NCBI GenBank assembly: GCA_944391475.1
Contig: CALXTR010000009.1
Coordinates: 1 to 62,904 of the forward strand
Direction of reading: 5' to 3'
Length of the DNA stretch: 62,904 bases
Source of the DNA: an uncultured Alphaproteobacteria bacterium
Lineage (GTDB): Bacteria > Pseudomonadota > Alphaproteobacteria > RF32 > CAG-239
Part shown: positions 36,562-45,843 of the stretch, piece after piece
Layout: each line of letters begins with the position of its first letter
Numbering within the stretch: the first letter of the stretch is position 1
Program-made: the position numbers and the translations under genes
The notes under the pieces: model-generated
The model's input: the letters and a program-made list of their open reading frames with translations, nothing else
Databases searched by the model: none
Told to the model about the DNA's origin: nothing

Positions 36562-37764
36562 ATGAACATTCACGAGTATCAGGCCAAAAAGATTTTAAGC
36601 CAGTACGGAATAGAAATCCCGCTGGGTAAAATTGCCTATACTCCCGGAGAAGCCAAAAAGGTTGCAGGCATGGTTTCCAAACGCGGCCCCTGGATGTTAA
36701 AATCGCAAATCCAATCTGGCGCCCGCAAAAGAGGCTATTTTTTGGAAAAAGAAGCCGGCCGCGGCGGTGGAATTAGATTAGTCAAAAGTCGCCGTGAAAT
36801 TTTATCGGCGGCAGAGCAAATGTTGGGTTCTACCTTGGTCACTATCCAAACCGGCCCCAAAGGTAAAGAGGTCAGCCGCATTTATGTTGAGGCCTATAAT
36901 AAGGTTAAAAAGATTTTTTATGCCGGATTAGTGATTGATAGAATGCTCCCTGCCTTAACTTTGCTGATTGCCGAAGTTGGAAGTGAAGACATTGCCACCA
37001 TGGCCTTAAACACTCCTGAGAAAATCTTGAAAGTTCGGCTCGATTTGCACAAAGGAGCATCAGCAAAACAGATTCGCGAGATTATGGAGTTTTTGCAGCT
37101 GTCGGCTAAAAGCCAACGCAGCCTTGCGCGCTTTGTGAAAGGATTGCACCGCGCTTTTATTGATTATGATGCCACCATGATAGAGGTTAATCCGGTTGGA
37201 GTGCAAAGAAACGGCAGCTTGATAGCTTTAGATGCCAAAATGTCTTTTGATGAAAATGCGCTCTACCGCCACCCTGAAATTACCCGCCTTGAAGACGAAT
37301 ATGAGGAAGAAGACCGCGAGGTACAAGCGCATAAATTTGGCTTTAGCTATTGCGACTTTGATGGCAATATCGGTTGTATTGTTAATGGTGATGGTTTGGC
37401 TATGGCCGCACTCGATGCCCTGCGCCGTAAGGGAAGTGGTATGGCCTGCTTTTTGAATGTCAAAGGTGGTGTTGATAAAGACAAAATCGCCTCTGGGATT
37501 AAGATTATCATGACCAACCCCCGTGTTGAAGGAATTTTGATAGATATTTTGGGTGGTTTCCTTAGGTGCAATTTGATTGCCGAAGGTATTGTTGCCGCAG
37601 CATCTGAAGTAGGTCTCAATGTTCCGTTGGTGGTACGTTTTGAAGGAACCAACAAAGATGAGGCCAAAGAAATTTTGGAGCACTCCAAACTCCCGATTGT
37701 GATTGCCGAAGATATGGAAACAGCGGTCGATACATTGATTAAAGCGGTGGAGGAAAGTGACTGA
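36562..37764 (+). CDS. Divergent succinyl-CoA synthetase beta-like protein
   Basis: 400 aa with the family's ATP-grasp layout: NIHEYQAKKILSQYGIEIP, MIEVNPVG, DGNIGCIVNGDGLAMA and VVRFEGTNKDEAKEIL. The nucleotide-binding loop is abnormal: where standard enzymes have HAGGRGKAGG, this has QSGARKRGYFLEKEAGRGGG. With its partner subunit it forms the fold that links CoA thioester to nucleotide phosphate, but the partner lacks the catalytic His. It is probably a paralog with altered function. Stop and next start overlap by one base. Confidence 0.85.
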   Translation: MNIHEYQAKKILSQYGIEIPLGKIAYTPGEAKKVAGMVSKRGPWMLKSQIQSGARKRGYFLEKEAGRGGGIRLVKSRREILSAAEQMLGSTLVTIQTGPKGKEVSRIYVEAYNKVKKIFYAGLVIDRMLPALTLLIAEVGSEDIATMALNTPEKILKVRLDLHKGASAKQIREIMEFLQLSAKSQRSLARFVKGLHRAFIDYDATMIEVNPVGVQRNGSLIALDAKMSFDENALYRHPEITRLEDEYEEEDREVQAHKFGFSYCDFDGNIGCIVNGDGLAMAALDALRRKGSGMACFLNVKGGVDKDKIASGIKIIMTNPRVEGILIDILGGFLRCNLIAEGIVAAASEVGLNVPLVVRFEGTNKDEAKEILEHSKLPIVIAEDMETAVDTLIKAVEESD

Positions 37765-38636
37765 TGTCGATTCTGGTAGATAAAAACACCAAAGTGCTGT
37801 GCCAAGGTATTACCGGTACACAGGCCACTTTTCACATTCGTCGTTCTTTGGACTATGGCACCAATGTAGTCTGCGGTGTTACCCCAGGCAAGGGCGGCAA
37901 ACAACATTTGGGCTTGCCGGTTTTCAACACGGTAAAAGAGGCGGTTGAAGCAACTGGTGCCAATGCCAGTGTGATGTATGTTCCGGCGCGTTTTGTGCGT
38001 GATGCAGTAAGAGAAGCGGTTGAGGCAGAACTTGATTTAGTGGTCTGCATTGCCGATGGAGTTCCTTTGCGTGATATGATGGAAGTCAAAGCCATGCTAA
38101 AAGGGAGCAAGACTAAATTGATTGGCCCCAATACTCCTGGAATCATTACCCCCGGTGCCGCAAGATTAGGAATTTTCCCCGAAAACATTCATACCCCCGG
38201 CCGCATTGGCATTGTTTCTCGTTCGTCTACTTTGACGTACGAGGCAGTGATAGAAACTCAAAAAGCCGGACAAGGTCAATCCACCGTAATTGGTCTGGGC
38301 GATGATATGCTAATCGGCATCGACTTTGTTGATGCCATGCAAGCTTTTATGGCTGATGATGCCACCGATGCAGTGGTGCTGATTGGGCAACTTGGTGGAA
38401 GTTTTGAAGAATATGCCGCCAAATATTATAAGTCATTAGCTCATAAAAAGCCGGTGGTCTGTTTTGTTGCCGGTGATGCCGTTCCCTTTGGGCATAAGAT
38501 TGGTTATGCCGGTGATATCATTACCAAAGGCCACATTTCGGTCCAAGACAAAAAAGATGCCATGAGCGATGCCGGCATGATAGTTGTCAACCGCATTAGC
38601 GAGATTCATGAGGTTTTGCAAAAAATCGTCGGCTAA
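37764..38636 (+). CDS. Divergent succinyl-CoA synthetase alpha-like protein lacking the phosphohistidine
   Basis: 290 aa. The CoA-binding fold is intact (GITGTQATFHIRRS, VCGVTPGKGG, GPNTPGIITP, GIVSRSSTLTYEAV). At the active site the universal GHAGA motif reads GYAGD, so His246 of the E. coli enzyme is Tyr248 here. The ordinary phospho-enzyme cycle therefore cannot run. Together with the altered beta subunit, this pair may be a regulatory or structural paralog, or use another chemistry. It lies at the end of the SUF-containing run. Confidence 0.88.
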   Translation: MSILVDKNTKVLCQGITGTQATFHIRRSLDYGTNVVCGVTPGKGGKQHLGLPVFNTVKEAVEATGANASVMYVPARFVRDAVREAVEAELDLVVCIADGVPLRDMMEVKAMLKGSKTKLIGPNTPGIITPGAARLGIFPENIHTPGRIGIVSRSSTLTYEAVIETQKAGQGQSTVIGLGDDMLIGIDFVDAMQAFMADDATDAVVLIGQLGGSFEEYAAKYYKSLAHKKPVVCFVAGDAVPFGHKIGYAGDIITKGHISVQDKKDAMSDAGMIVVNRISEIHEVLQKIVG

Positions 38637-38637
38637 G

Positions 38638-39357
38638 ATGAGTACATTAAGTTCGATTTTAAGTGTTTTCCTGCCTCCGCGCTGTATAAAATGCGGCAAA
38701 GTGCTGATGGGTGGTGATGATGGCCTGTGTCCGGATTGTTTCAACGAAATTAGTTTTATCAGCCGTCCATATTGCGAAAAATGTGGTCATCCTTTAGAAG
38801 AAGACCAAAGCACACATAAATTATATTGTGCGGCTTGCTTGAGCAAAACCAAAACTCCGTTTCGGCTGAGCCGCTCAGCTTTTCGCTATGATGAAGGTTC
38901 CAAAAATCTGATTTTGGGTTTTAAGTTTATGGATAAAACCGAAAACGCCAAAGTTTTGGGGCGTTGGTTGTATAATGCCGGCTCGGATATCTGGAAAAAT
39001 CAAGCTGATGTTTTGGTTCCCATACCACTGCACTATACTAGATTATTGAAACGAAGGTATAATCAGTCGGCTCTGCTCTGTCGGGAAGTTAGTAAACTGA
39101 GTGGAGTTCCGGTTGAATATACGGCGGTAGTTCGCCACCGTCGTACCCGTCCGCAAGTTGAGTTTTCGGGCTCTGCGCGAGTAAACAATGTCAAAAATGC
39201 TTTTTCCGTCAAACACCCGGAAAAGATAATTGGTAAACACGTGGTGCTGATAGATGATGTTATGACTACTGGCTCCACCTTAAAAGAATGTGCTTTAGAG
39301 ATAAGAAAAGCCGGCGCAGCCTCGGTTGATACTTTAACAGTGGCGAGAGTTTGCTGA
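38638..39357 (+). CDS. comF: ComF family phosphoribosyltransferase-like protein
   Basis: 239 aa from the ATG at 38638, one base after the upstream stop. A zinc-finger region with CIKCGK, CPDC, CEKCGH and CAAC is followed by the PRTase-like motif VVLIDDVMTTGSTLKEC. ComF proteins act in natural transformation. The Cys pairs suggest zinc binding. Start chosen for the CIKCGK spacing. Confidence 0.92.
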   Translation: MSTLSSILSVFLPPRCIKCGKVLMGGDDGLCPDCFNEISFISRPYCEKCGHPLEEDQSTHKLYCAACLSKTKTPFRLSRSAFRYDEGSKNLILGFKFMDKTENAKVLGRWLYNAGSDIWKNQADVLVPIPLHYTRLLKRRYNQSALLCREVSKLSGVPVEYTAVVRHRRTRPQVEFSGSARVNNVKNAFSVKHPEKIIGKHVVLIDDVMTTGSTLKECALEIRKAGAASVDTLTVARVC

Positions 39358-39418
39358 TTCATAAATAATTAAAACCTATCCGCTAAGCTTTAAGCAGAAT
39401 TTAGATAAGGAGCATTTC

Positions 39419-40651
39419 ATGAGATATCTGATTTTCCTACTTGTAGCATTAAGTGTTTCCAACCAGAGCTATGCAGATGTTATAGATAAAGAAAATGTTG
39501 ATGAAAATAAACATATAACCGATTTGCAAAACTGCCACCCGAGTAGATATGAGCAAACTCGCGAAATAGCCGGACAAAAGGTTTCTCTCAGTTGGGAGGT
39601 AAAAGGTGTTGAAGATGAAAATTGCCGTTTGCATATAAAAAATAGCTCTGATGGCATTTTAGATTGTTTGGTGCCGCTAGATGAGTTAGCTACAGTATTA
39701 AATGAGAATTCAGATATTAATATGGATGATTATTGCCATGCGATAAAAACGCAACAAAGCATCGAATTTCAAGATATCAATGGAGTGATTTATGATTGCG
39801 ATACCAAGCTCAATGTCCAAATGGTTAGTGTTGAAGAATGCAGTCGCTGCCCTAACCGAGAATTGGTTGAAGATGGCAAAATAAAATTAGGTCAAAATAA
39901 GCTTACCTACTGTGTACTAAGCCAATGCCCAGCAGGATATCACAAAAGCCCAGAAGGACTTTGTAAGGTTGATAAGGTTTTAAGTGAGGAGCAAACCCCG
40001 ATGAAGCAATATTTTATAGATAATAAGAGCGATAAATTGATAGTGTTTTTTGCCGGCTGGGGCTGCGATGAACACCAGTTTGCCAACCTCAAAGATAGAA
40101 ATTATGATGTTTTGGTGTTGTATGACTATAATGGCTTGGGGTTGGATTTTGATTTTTCCAAATATCAAGAAGTTGAGGTGATAGGCTACTCTGCCGGTGT
40201 GTTTGTTGCCTCAATTATCGCCGATAGAATTCCTAACCTCAAACACAAAATCGCTCTAAACGGCAATCCCTATTTGTTTGATGAAAAGAAAGGCTTGTCA
40301 GCAGAAATTGTTAATACTTTTAAGCAAATCACCATGGATAATTATCTAGACTTTCGGCGTGAATATATGGTCGATTCTGATGAGGAGTTTGAACTATATA
40401 ATCAATTGCAGTCAGAACGCAGTTTGGAGAGTTGCCAAAGCGAACTTCAAAAATTGCAGGAATTTTATCAGCGCTATGCAGGAGAGATAAATCCTATATT
40501 TGATAAGGCGATAATTTCTGATCACGACAAGATATTTAATTTTCAGGCTCAGCAAGATTTCTATGGCGACAAGCTATATGTTTTGCCGGAAACCAAACAC
40601 CATGTCTTTTTCAAATTCAATTCTTTTGAGGACATTTTGAAATACAATTAA
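39419..40651 (+). CDS. Secreted BioG-like (DUF452) alpha/beta hydrolase with Cys-rich N-terminal domain
   Basis: 410 aa. Residues 1-19 form a signal peptide (ending YADV). About 180 residues with eight or more Cys follow (for example ECSRCPN and CPAGYHKSPEGLC). From about residue 205 the BioG/DUF452 fold appears: KLIVFFAGWGCDEHQF, the nucleophile elbow GYSAG, ALNGNPYLF and an end ETKHHVFFKF with the catalytic His. BioG normally frees pimeloyl-ACP from its methyl ester in the cytoplasm during biotin synthesis. Export of such a domain is unusual, and no bio genes are nearby. AAGGAG precedes the ATG. Confidence 0.8.
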   Translation: MRYLIFLLVALSVSNQSYADVIDKENVDENKHITDLQNCHPSRYEQTREIAGQKVSLSWEVKGVEDENCRLHIKNSSDGILDCLVPLDELATVLNENSDINMDDYCHAIKTQQSIEFQDINGVIYDCDTKLNVQMVSVEECSRCPNRELVEDGKIKLGQNKLTYCVLSQCPAGYHKSPEGLCKVDKVLSEEQTPMKQYFIDNKSDKLIVFFAGWGCDEHQFANLKDRNYDVLVLYDYNGLGLDFDFSKYQEVEVIGYSAGVFVASIIADRIPNLKHKIALNGNPYLFDEKKGLSAEIVNTFKQITMDNYLDFRREYMVDSDEEFELYNQLQSERSLESCQSELQKLQEFYQRYAGEINPIFDKAIISDHDKIFNFQAQQDFYGDKLYVLPETKHHVFFKFNSFEDILKYN

Positions 40652-40730
40652 TTGTAGGTAGATTAGGGCGTTGCTTGACAAGGGGCAATGGCTGTGCTAT
40701 CTCAAATAAAAAAATTAGAAGGATAGCACC

Positions 40731-41789
40731 ATGGATATAATTTTAACCGGAGACCGCCCCACCGGACGTCTACACTTGGGGCACTATGTCGGCTCGCTCA
40801 AACGCCGAGTTGAGATGCAAAACAGCGGTAAATATGAGCAGATTTATATTATGATTGCCGATGCTCAGGCTTTAACAGATAATGCCGACAACATTAATAA
40901 GGTTCGCAATAACATTTCCGAAGTTGCGCTAGATTATTTGGCTTGCGGCTTAGATCCGAAAAAATCGACTATTTTTATCCAGTCACAAGTTCCTGAGCTT
41001 TGCGAGCTTTCGTTTTATTATATGAACTTGGTGACGGTTTCACGCCTCCAGCGTAACCCTACCGTTAAAAATGAAATTCAGCTGCGCGGCTTCAAACAAA
41101 GCATTCCGGTTGGGTTCTTTACCTATCCGATTAGTCAAGCCGCCGATATTACCGCGTTTAAGGCCAATATTGTGCCGGTCGGTGAGGACCAACTCCCGAT
41201 GATTGAGCAAACCCGCGAGATTGTCCGCTCGTTTAATACAACTTATCGTGAAGTCTTGGTTGAGCCCACCGCAGTTTTGCCCGAAAACAGCACTTGCTCT
41301 CGTTTGCCGGGATTAGACGGCGCTGCCAAAATGAGTAAATCTTTGGGTAACTGCATTTATTTGTCCGATTCTTCAAACGACATTAAGAAAAAAGTGCAAA
41401 GTATGTTTACCGACCCCACGCACTTGCGGGTTGAAGACCCCGGGCACACTGAGAACAATCCGGTGTTTATTTATCTTGATGCTTTCTGCCGCGATGAGCA
41501 TTTTGGAGCTTTCTTGCCGGCATATCAAAATTTGGACGAGCTCAAAGCTCACTACCAAAGAGGTGGCTTAGGCGATGGCACGGTCAAAAAGTTCTTAAAT
41601 GAAATTTTGCAAAACGAACTCCGTCCGATAAGAGAAAAGCGCGAACTTCTGGCTCAGGATTTGGGGGAAATTTTCAAAATGTTAGAAGCCGGTAGCCACA
41701 AAGCCGAAGCGGTAGCCGCTCAAACTCTATCCGAGGTCAAAACCGCCATGGGAATCAACTACTTCAATGGGAATGAGTTGCCTCGTTAA
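40731..41789 (+). CDS. trpS: Tryptophanyl-tRNA synthetase
   Basis: 352 aa, class I. The HIGH-like motif is GRLHLGHYVG and the second is AAKMSKSLGN. LSFYYMNLVTVSRLQRNP, and VPVGEDQLPMIEQTREIVR are typical of bacterial TrpRS. It charges tRNA-Trp. Followed by a strong terminator. Confidence 0.96.
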   Translation: MDIILTGDRPTGRLHLGHYVGSLKRRVEMQNSGKYEQIYIMIADAQALTDNADNINKVRNNISEVALDYLACGLDPKKSTIFIQSQVPELCELSFYYMNLVTVSRLQRNPTVKNEIQLRGFKQSIPVGFFTYPISQAADITAFKANIVPVGEDQLPMIEQTREIVRSFNTTYREVLVEPTAVLPENSTCSRLPGLDGAAKMSKSLGNCIYLSDSSNDIKKKVQSMFTDPTHLRVEDPGHTENNPVFIYLDAFCRDEHFGAFLPAYQNLDELKAHYQRGGLGDGTVKKFLNEILQNELRPIREKRELLAQDLGEIFKMLEAGSHKAEAVAAQTLSEVKTAMGINYFNGNELPR

Positions 41790-41804
41790 AGGATAAAATT
41801 AAAA

Positions 41805-41842
41805 AACGCCCCGAAAACTCAATAACGGGGCGTTTTTTTTTG
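41805..41842. terminator. Terminator of trpS
   Basis: AACGCCCCG and CGGGGCGTT form a 9-bp stem followed by eight T residues. It can also serve the convergent gene at 41854. Confidence 0.92.
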
Positions 41843-41853
41843 TTTAATATATT

Positions 41854-42258
41854 CTAATAATCAAGAGGATTTCCGTTCATATCAAGGCGAAGTTGATATG
41901 TGTCATACAAAATTGTTTCCTTTGTAATTAAGTTTTTTTCATTAAACTCAAATACATCGCAAACTTCAAATGTTGTAGCGCGCCCATCTTTGACCGCCCA
42001 ATGATAAGTAAAATGCTTAATCATAGTGGGCTTTCCTTCAGTGCTCATCATGGTGTTATGAGGTATTTGATAAGATTTCTCAATATCCGATAGCGTACAC
42101 ATTTTCTCAAAGAAAATCCTCGGTTCAATCCAACCCAAAAGTGGAGAATATACTTTGGCATCCGGAGTAAATAGCGCGCACAATCCATCCAAATCACAGC
42201 TTGCCAGTGCTGTCATATATTTTTTAATCACTTCTTCATAAATTTCTTGTTGATTCAT
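41854..42258 (-). CDS. SnoaL/NTF2-like protein
   Basis: 134 aa. EEVIKKYMTALASCDLDGLC and ALFTPDAKVYSPLLGWIEPR are the classic start of a SnoaL-like cone-shaped barrel, ending with LYDTYQL. Such proteins bind small ligands or act as isomerases/polyketide cyclases. Single-gene unit. Ligand unknown. Confidence 0.75.
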   Translation of the reverse strand: MNQQEIYEEVIKKYMTALASCDLDGLCALFTPDAKVYSPLLGWIEPRIFFEKMCTLSDIEKSYQIPHNTMMSTEGKPTMIKHFTYHWAVKDGRATTFEVCDVFEFNEKNLITKETILYDTYQLRLDMNGNPLDY

Positions 42259-42398
42259 TTTTTTCTCTCTCAGTTATGATAAAAAATAATCAGCAAAAAT
42301 TAAAAAAATGTAAAATAAAAAAGCTTGAATCATCGCATATTACAGGATATAAGTAAGAAAAATCAACATTATTCTAGGTTAAATTAAATTTTTATGGT

Positions 42399-42959
42399 AT
42401 GAAATTTTTAAGAAAGTTAAGAGAATTTTTTTCAGGCTCTAATGTCAAAGAAGCATTTTCTTCGGAAGTTGCCCCCGGTAGTGCCCAACAAATCTTAAGC
42501 TTGCCCGAAGCTTATATTCACCCAAAAGATTTTATGGAAGAACTTAGCATTGCCATTGTTATGGATACCGGCAAACCGCTCCATCTGTCATCTCCGGAAA
42601 TAAAGCTTTATCAGTTAAATGATGTCCGCGATGGCAATTTTCTGGGTAGTTTTTATGGGGTGATGAGGGAAGGTAAGTACTATGGCTATCATCTGGGCAG
42701 TAAGCATATCATTTCTTGCTCACCGCAAGCATTTGTTTTTAAGGAAACAGAGCAACTGACAGTTCCGTTAGCGCAGATGAAAGATAGTGTATATGTTCTA
42801 ATTTGCCAATATACATGTGATAACGGCAGATTGATACCGCAGCGCTTTGGTGAACTAACGATAGATGGTCAAGAAAAAGCTATTTTGCATACTTTTGAAG
42901 AAGGTACGACTGTTGGCGGTGCTTTTAAGTATTGCCGCACTCACATTGAGCAGATGTGA
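42399..42959 (+). CDS. Hypothetical protein, 186 aa
   Basis: Soluble protein without recognised family. A basic head (MKFLRKLREF) is followed by a beta-rich region (FLGSFYGVMREGKYYGYH). There is no ribosome binding site before the ATG, as in several nearby SD-less genes. Followed by a terminator. Function unknown. Confidence 0.6.
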   Translation: MKFLRKLREFFSGSNVKEAFSSEVAPGSAQQILSLPEAYIHPKDFMEELSIAIVMDTGKPLHLSSPEIKLYQLNDVRDGNFLGSFYGVMREGKYYGYHLGSKHIISCSPQAFVFKETEQLTVPLAQMKDSVYVLICQYTCDNGRLIPQRFGELTIDGQEKAILHTFEEGTTVGGAFKYCRTHIEQM

Positions 42960-42970
42960 TTCACTATTAA

Positions 42971-43006
42971 AATCAGCCCATGATTATTCATGAGGCTGAT
43001 TTTTTG
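42971..43006 (+). terminator. Rho-independent terminator
   Basis: AATCAGCC and GGCTGATT form the stem with an inner CATGA/TCATG extension, followed by T residues. Confidence 0.85.
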
Positions 43007-43092
43007 TCGGTTGCAGGAGCTATTTCCGGCTTGATGTTTTGTAGGGGCTGTGTTAGCGTATTAGAAGTTGAGATTAATAAGGGGGACCAGTC

Positions 43093-43908
43093 ATGACCGA
43101 GAACGGTATTATCTGCTTGCGTAACCATTTGGCCGAATGTAAGCTGGCTCTTTGGGGGGGCAATTTATTGTCCTATCGTCCCTCAAGCGAGGAGCATGAT
43201 ATTTTCTGGCTCGGTGCCCTAAATAAGTTTGATAATATTCAGGCCATTCGCGGTGGAATTCCGGTTTGCTGGCCGCGCTTTGCTGAAGAACAGCTCAACA
43301 ATCACTTCCCGCGCCATGGCTTTGCCCGCTTGAGTATGTGGCAGTTGCAAAAAGCCGAGGTTTCAGATGAAAAAATTGAGGCCGAGCTCACTTTGCCGAT
43401 AGATGATAAATATAACCTCGCTGCCGAGCTCAAATTGATTGTCAAAATCACCGATAAACTGGAATATACATTGGAAACGGCTAACCTTGGTTGTGAGGAA
43501 TTTAATTTTAGCGAGGCCTTGCACGCATATTATAATATCAGCTCGCTTGATAATGTTGAAATCAAGGGCTTGTCCGGTAAACGCTATAAAAATTCACTGA
43601 ATGGCAATTTTTATACTCAAAGCGGTGACATTAAAATTAATAGTGAGTTCGATGCCATTTTTGAACATAGCGATAACCCTTTGCAAATAGTTGATAGTGG
43701 TTTTAAGCGGATTATCGAGATAAAAAAACAAGGCTCCGCAACCACCGTGGTCTGGAACCCGAATAAAGATTTAGCCGAGATGAGCTTGGGACAATATAAA
43801 AGTTTTGTCTGTGTCGAACCTTCCAATGTTGGTGATGCTCATATCTGTCTTAAGCCTCACGAAAAACACCGCATCTCAGCGACCATCGATGTGCAACAGT
43901 TGAAGTAA
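43093..43908 (+). CDS. D-hexose-6-phosphate mutarotase (YeaD/aldose epimerase family)
   Basis: 271 aa. IRGGIPVCWPRF, FPRHGFARLSMWQL, SEALHAYYNI and VCVEPSNV fit the YeaD-type galactose-mutarotase fold that interconverts anomers of glucose-6-phosphate. GGGGG precedes the ATG. The frameshifted zincin gene starts 15 bases downstream. Confidence 0.85.
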   Translation: MTENGIICLRNHLAECKLALWGGNLLSYRPSSEEHDIFWLGALNKFDNIQAIRGGIPVCWPRFAEEQLNNHFPRHGFARLSMWQLQKAEVSDEKIEAELTLPIDDKYNLAAELKLIVKITDKLEYTLETANLGCEEFNFSEALHAYYNISSLDNVEIKGLSGKRYKNSLNGNFYTQSGDIKINSEFDAIFEHSDNPLQIVDSGFKRIIEIKKQGSATTVVWNPNKDLAEMSLGQYKSFVCVEPSNVGDAHICLKPHEKHRISATIDVQQLK

Positions 43909-43923
43909 ATCATAAGGCTGGAT

Positions 43924-44633
43924 ATGGATATATATCTGCAAATTTTGAGTGCCGAGGAAAGTTGGGAGCATCAAGTTAGTGTTCATAAAAACTATCATCA
44001 AAAATATGCTCAGTTTTATTCTCTGGACAAATTTTTTTACCATCCATATTTACAGTCCAAGTTCTCTGAACCAGGGCTTAGTCCGAATGAATTAAAAAAT
44101 ATAAAGGGCTATTTTGTAAGTAAGATTTATGATGAAAAAAATTAGAACAGTCTAAACAATTTATTTCCCAACAAGTCGTTTCTTTTATTGAGGAGAAGAA
44201 CAATCGTTTGCAAGAACTGCCGATTACGCACCCGGATATCTTAACTATCAAGCTCTCCGGAGCAATGAGTGGAGGGTTTTATGATGCCGCCAAACATAGT
44301 ATAACAATTTCTCCGCAATGTGTCAGCCCAAATTTTATGCCTTTGCTTTTGGTTCATGAATTTACGCATATTTGCGTTGATAATGAAATTCAAAAACGTA
44401 AACTTCCGCACTTGGCCAAAGAGCGTATCGTCAGCCGAATTTGCAGTGAAATATTAGAATTTGATGACCACAATCCGGTAGGAGATAAAAGCTTGGATAA
44501 GTTTTTGAGTAAAGCAAACCTAAGCTCAGACTTTTTAGGAACTCTAAACTCTATTGCCGACTATCTAAATATTAATCAAACCCAAGCACAAATGCATACA
44601 TCTCGCACTAAACAAACTCCCCGTCATTGCTGA
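43924..44633 (+). pseudogene. Zincin-like (HEFTH) protein, frameshifted at a seven-A tract
   Basis: The first frame (43924-44145) ends after a run of seven A at about 44135. The second frame continues from the same tract to 44633. One extra A, or a -1 slip on the heptamer A AAA AAT, joins them into one protein of about 236 residues. It carries LLVHEFTHICVDNEI, an HExxH zinc-protease motif. The 3' end reads into a 45-bp terminator repeat, so the last residues may be new. This could be a real programmed frameshift, a phase-variable tract or a decayed gene. Confidence 0.6.
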
Positions 44634-44658
44634 TGCAATCACAGGGAGTTTGGTTTAA
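44614..44658. repeat. 45-bp terminator repeat, copy 1
   Basis: Identical to 48769-48813. It contains AAACTCCC and GGGAGTTT arms and ends the minus-strand gene at 44674. It also supplies the stop codon of the plus-strand zincin gene. Confidence 0.85.
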
Positions 44659-44673
44659 CTACGTTTATGGCTA

Positions 44674-45828
44674 TTAATACATCGGTAAAGAATAGTCTGG
44701 AGCTGGTTCAGGTCTGGATGACTGAACTTTTCTTTTGCCAGATTTCTTCTTTGTCGGCTTGGTACTTGGCTTATAGTCAGGAAATATATCAGTTAACATT
44801 GTTTCTGCGGCTTCGCTAATTGCTTTTTCAAATAACAATTGCTCCACATTAGCACACGAAGAAAAAGCTCCTTCTTTACTGAAAGTTTTTTCTACAGAAC
44901 CAGCCGAAACAATTTCCATTGTTGCTGCTTCTAAAATCCTGTATGATAGCTTAAGTTTAGACGAGCTCGAATAATTAGTTTCTCCGGTCATCTCAATGTA
45001 GCTTTTGCTTGTTGAAGCCACAAAATTATCAATAGTACCGACCAAAATGTAGTCCGCCGCCGCTAAATTTTTTAATTTAATTTTATTTTCAGGCGAGGTC
45101 AGATCATTTTCAATAATAGACATTTCAGCAGCATAATCGTCTAAATTATTACGATCAACCAGATTGAACTTACGGCTCGGCGCCAATTTTTCAATAAACA
45201 AGTTACTAATTATAGTATTGATTGCTTTGGCATCGACTTTTTGCCCTAGACATTTAATGTTCCCCGACATCTTAAAGGGCATTATCGCTAAAGAATAATC
45301 TGCTTTTTTTACAAGGCTCTTAGATTTGTAATCTCTGGTATCATATTTGAAAATAGTCGCTTTAATCTTAACTCTATGCTTTCCATTTTCTTGAGAGTGT
45401 TCCAATACTTCATAAGATGACACTGTTCCGCTATACTTAGCCAATATGTCCTTTGAATTATCTTTCACACTAGCCGTATAAGTTTCATTTCCTTTTGTCT
45501 TTAGGGTTGCTTTTTCCTGGGCATCAGCATTTAATTGTTCTGTTGATGGGATAATTCCGTCGCGTTCAGTATAATCAACATTCAAATTATCCGATACTGT
45601 AGCTTCACCTTCAAAATTAGTGTCATGCTGCAGCGTTGCAGAGACATCAAGTTTGTGCATGCCATTGCTTTGTACACTAATTTCAGAAGTTTGCCTTACC
45701 GCGTTTTCAACCGCGTTCATAACAGCCCAGTCATAATCGTCACCTTCGCCATATGCGGTCACTGTAATTTCTTTTGCGTTAGCATTAAACGCCAGTAATA
45801 CAAGCAATATAGCAATAATCTTATTCAT
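44674..45828 (-). CDS. CsgG-family secreted protein
   Basis: 384 aa. Signal peptide ending NANA. The N-terminal part (YGEGDDYDWAVMNAVENAVRQ) resembles the LPP20/FlgT-like domain. The middle and C-terminal parts (SLAIMPFKM, NLFIEKLAPSRKFNLVDRN, AADYILVGTID, SYRILEAATMEIV) match CsgG/HfaB-type ligand-binding folds. There is no lipobox, unlike E. coli CsgG, so it is probably a soluble periplasmic relative and not a curli channel. The tail is Lys/Pro-rich. Last gene of the cluster beginning at 48561. Confidence 0.78.
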   Translation of the reverse strand: MNKIIAILLVLLAFNANAKEITVTAYGEGDDYDWAVMNAVENAVRQTSEISVQSNGMHKLDVSATLQHDTNFEGEATVSDNLNVDYTERDGIIPSTEQLNADAQEKATLKTKGNETYTASVKDNSKDILAKYSGTVSSYEVLEHSQENGKHRVKIKATIFKYDTRDYKSKSLVKKADYSLAIMPFKMSGNIKCLGQKVDAKAINTIISNLFIEKLAPSRKFNLVDRNNLDDYAAEMSIIENDLTSPENKIKLKNLAAADYILVGTIDNFVASTSKSYIEMTGETNYSSSSKLKLSYRILEAATMEIVSAGSVEKTFSKEGAFSSCANVEQLLFEKAISEAAETMLTDIFPDYKPSTKPTKKKSGKRKVQSSRPEPAPDYSLPMY

Positions 45829-45843
45829 ATGTTATCTCCTATA

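Noticed and set aside
44674..45828. Curli secretion channel CsgG
   Set aside because: The protein lacks a lipobox, and no csgA, csgE or csgF genes are near; only the fold is shared.
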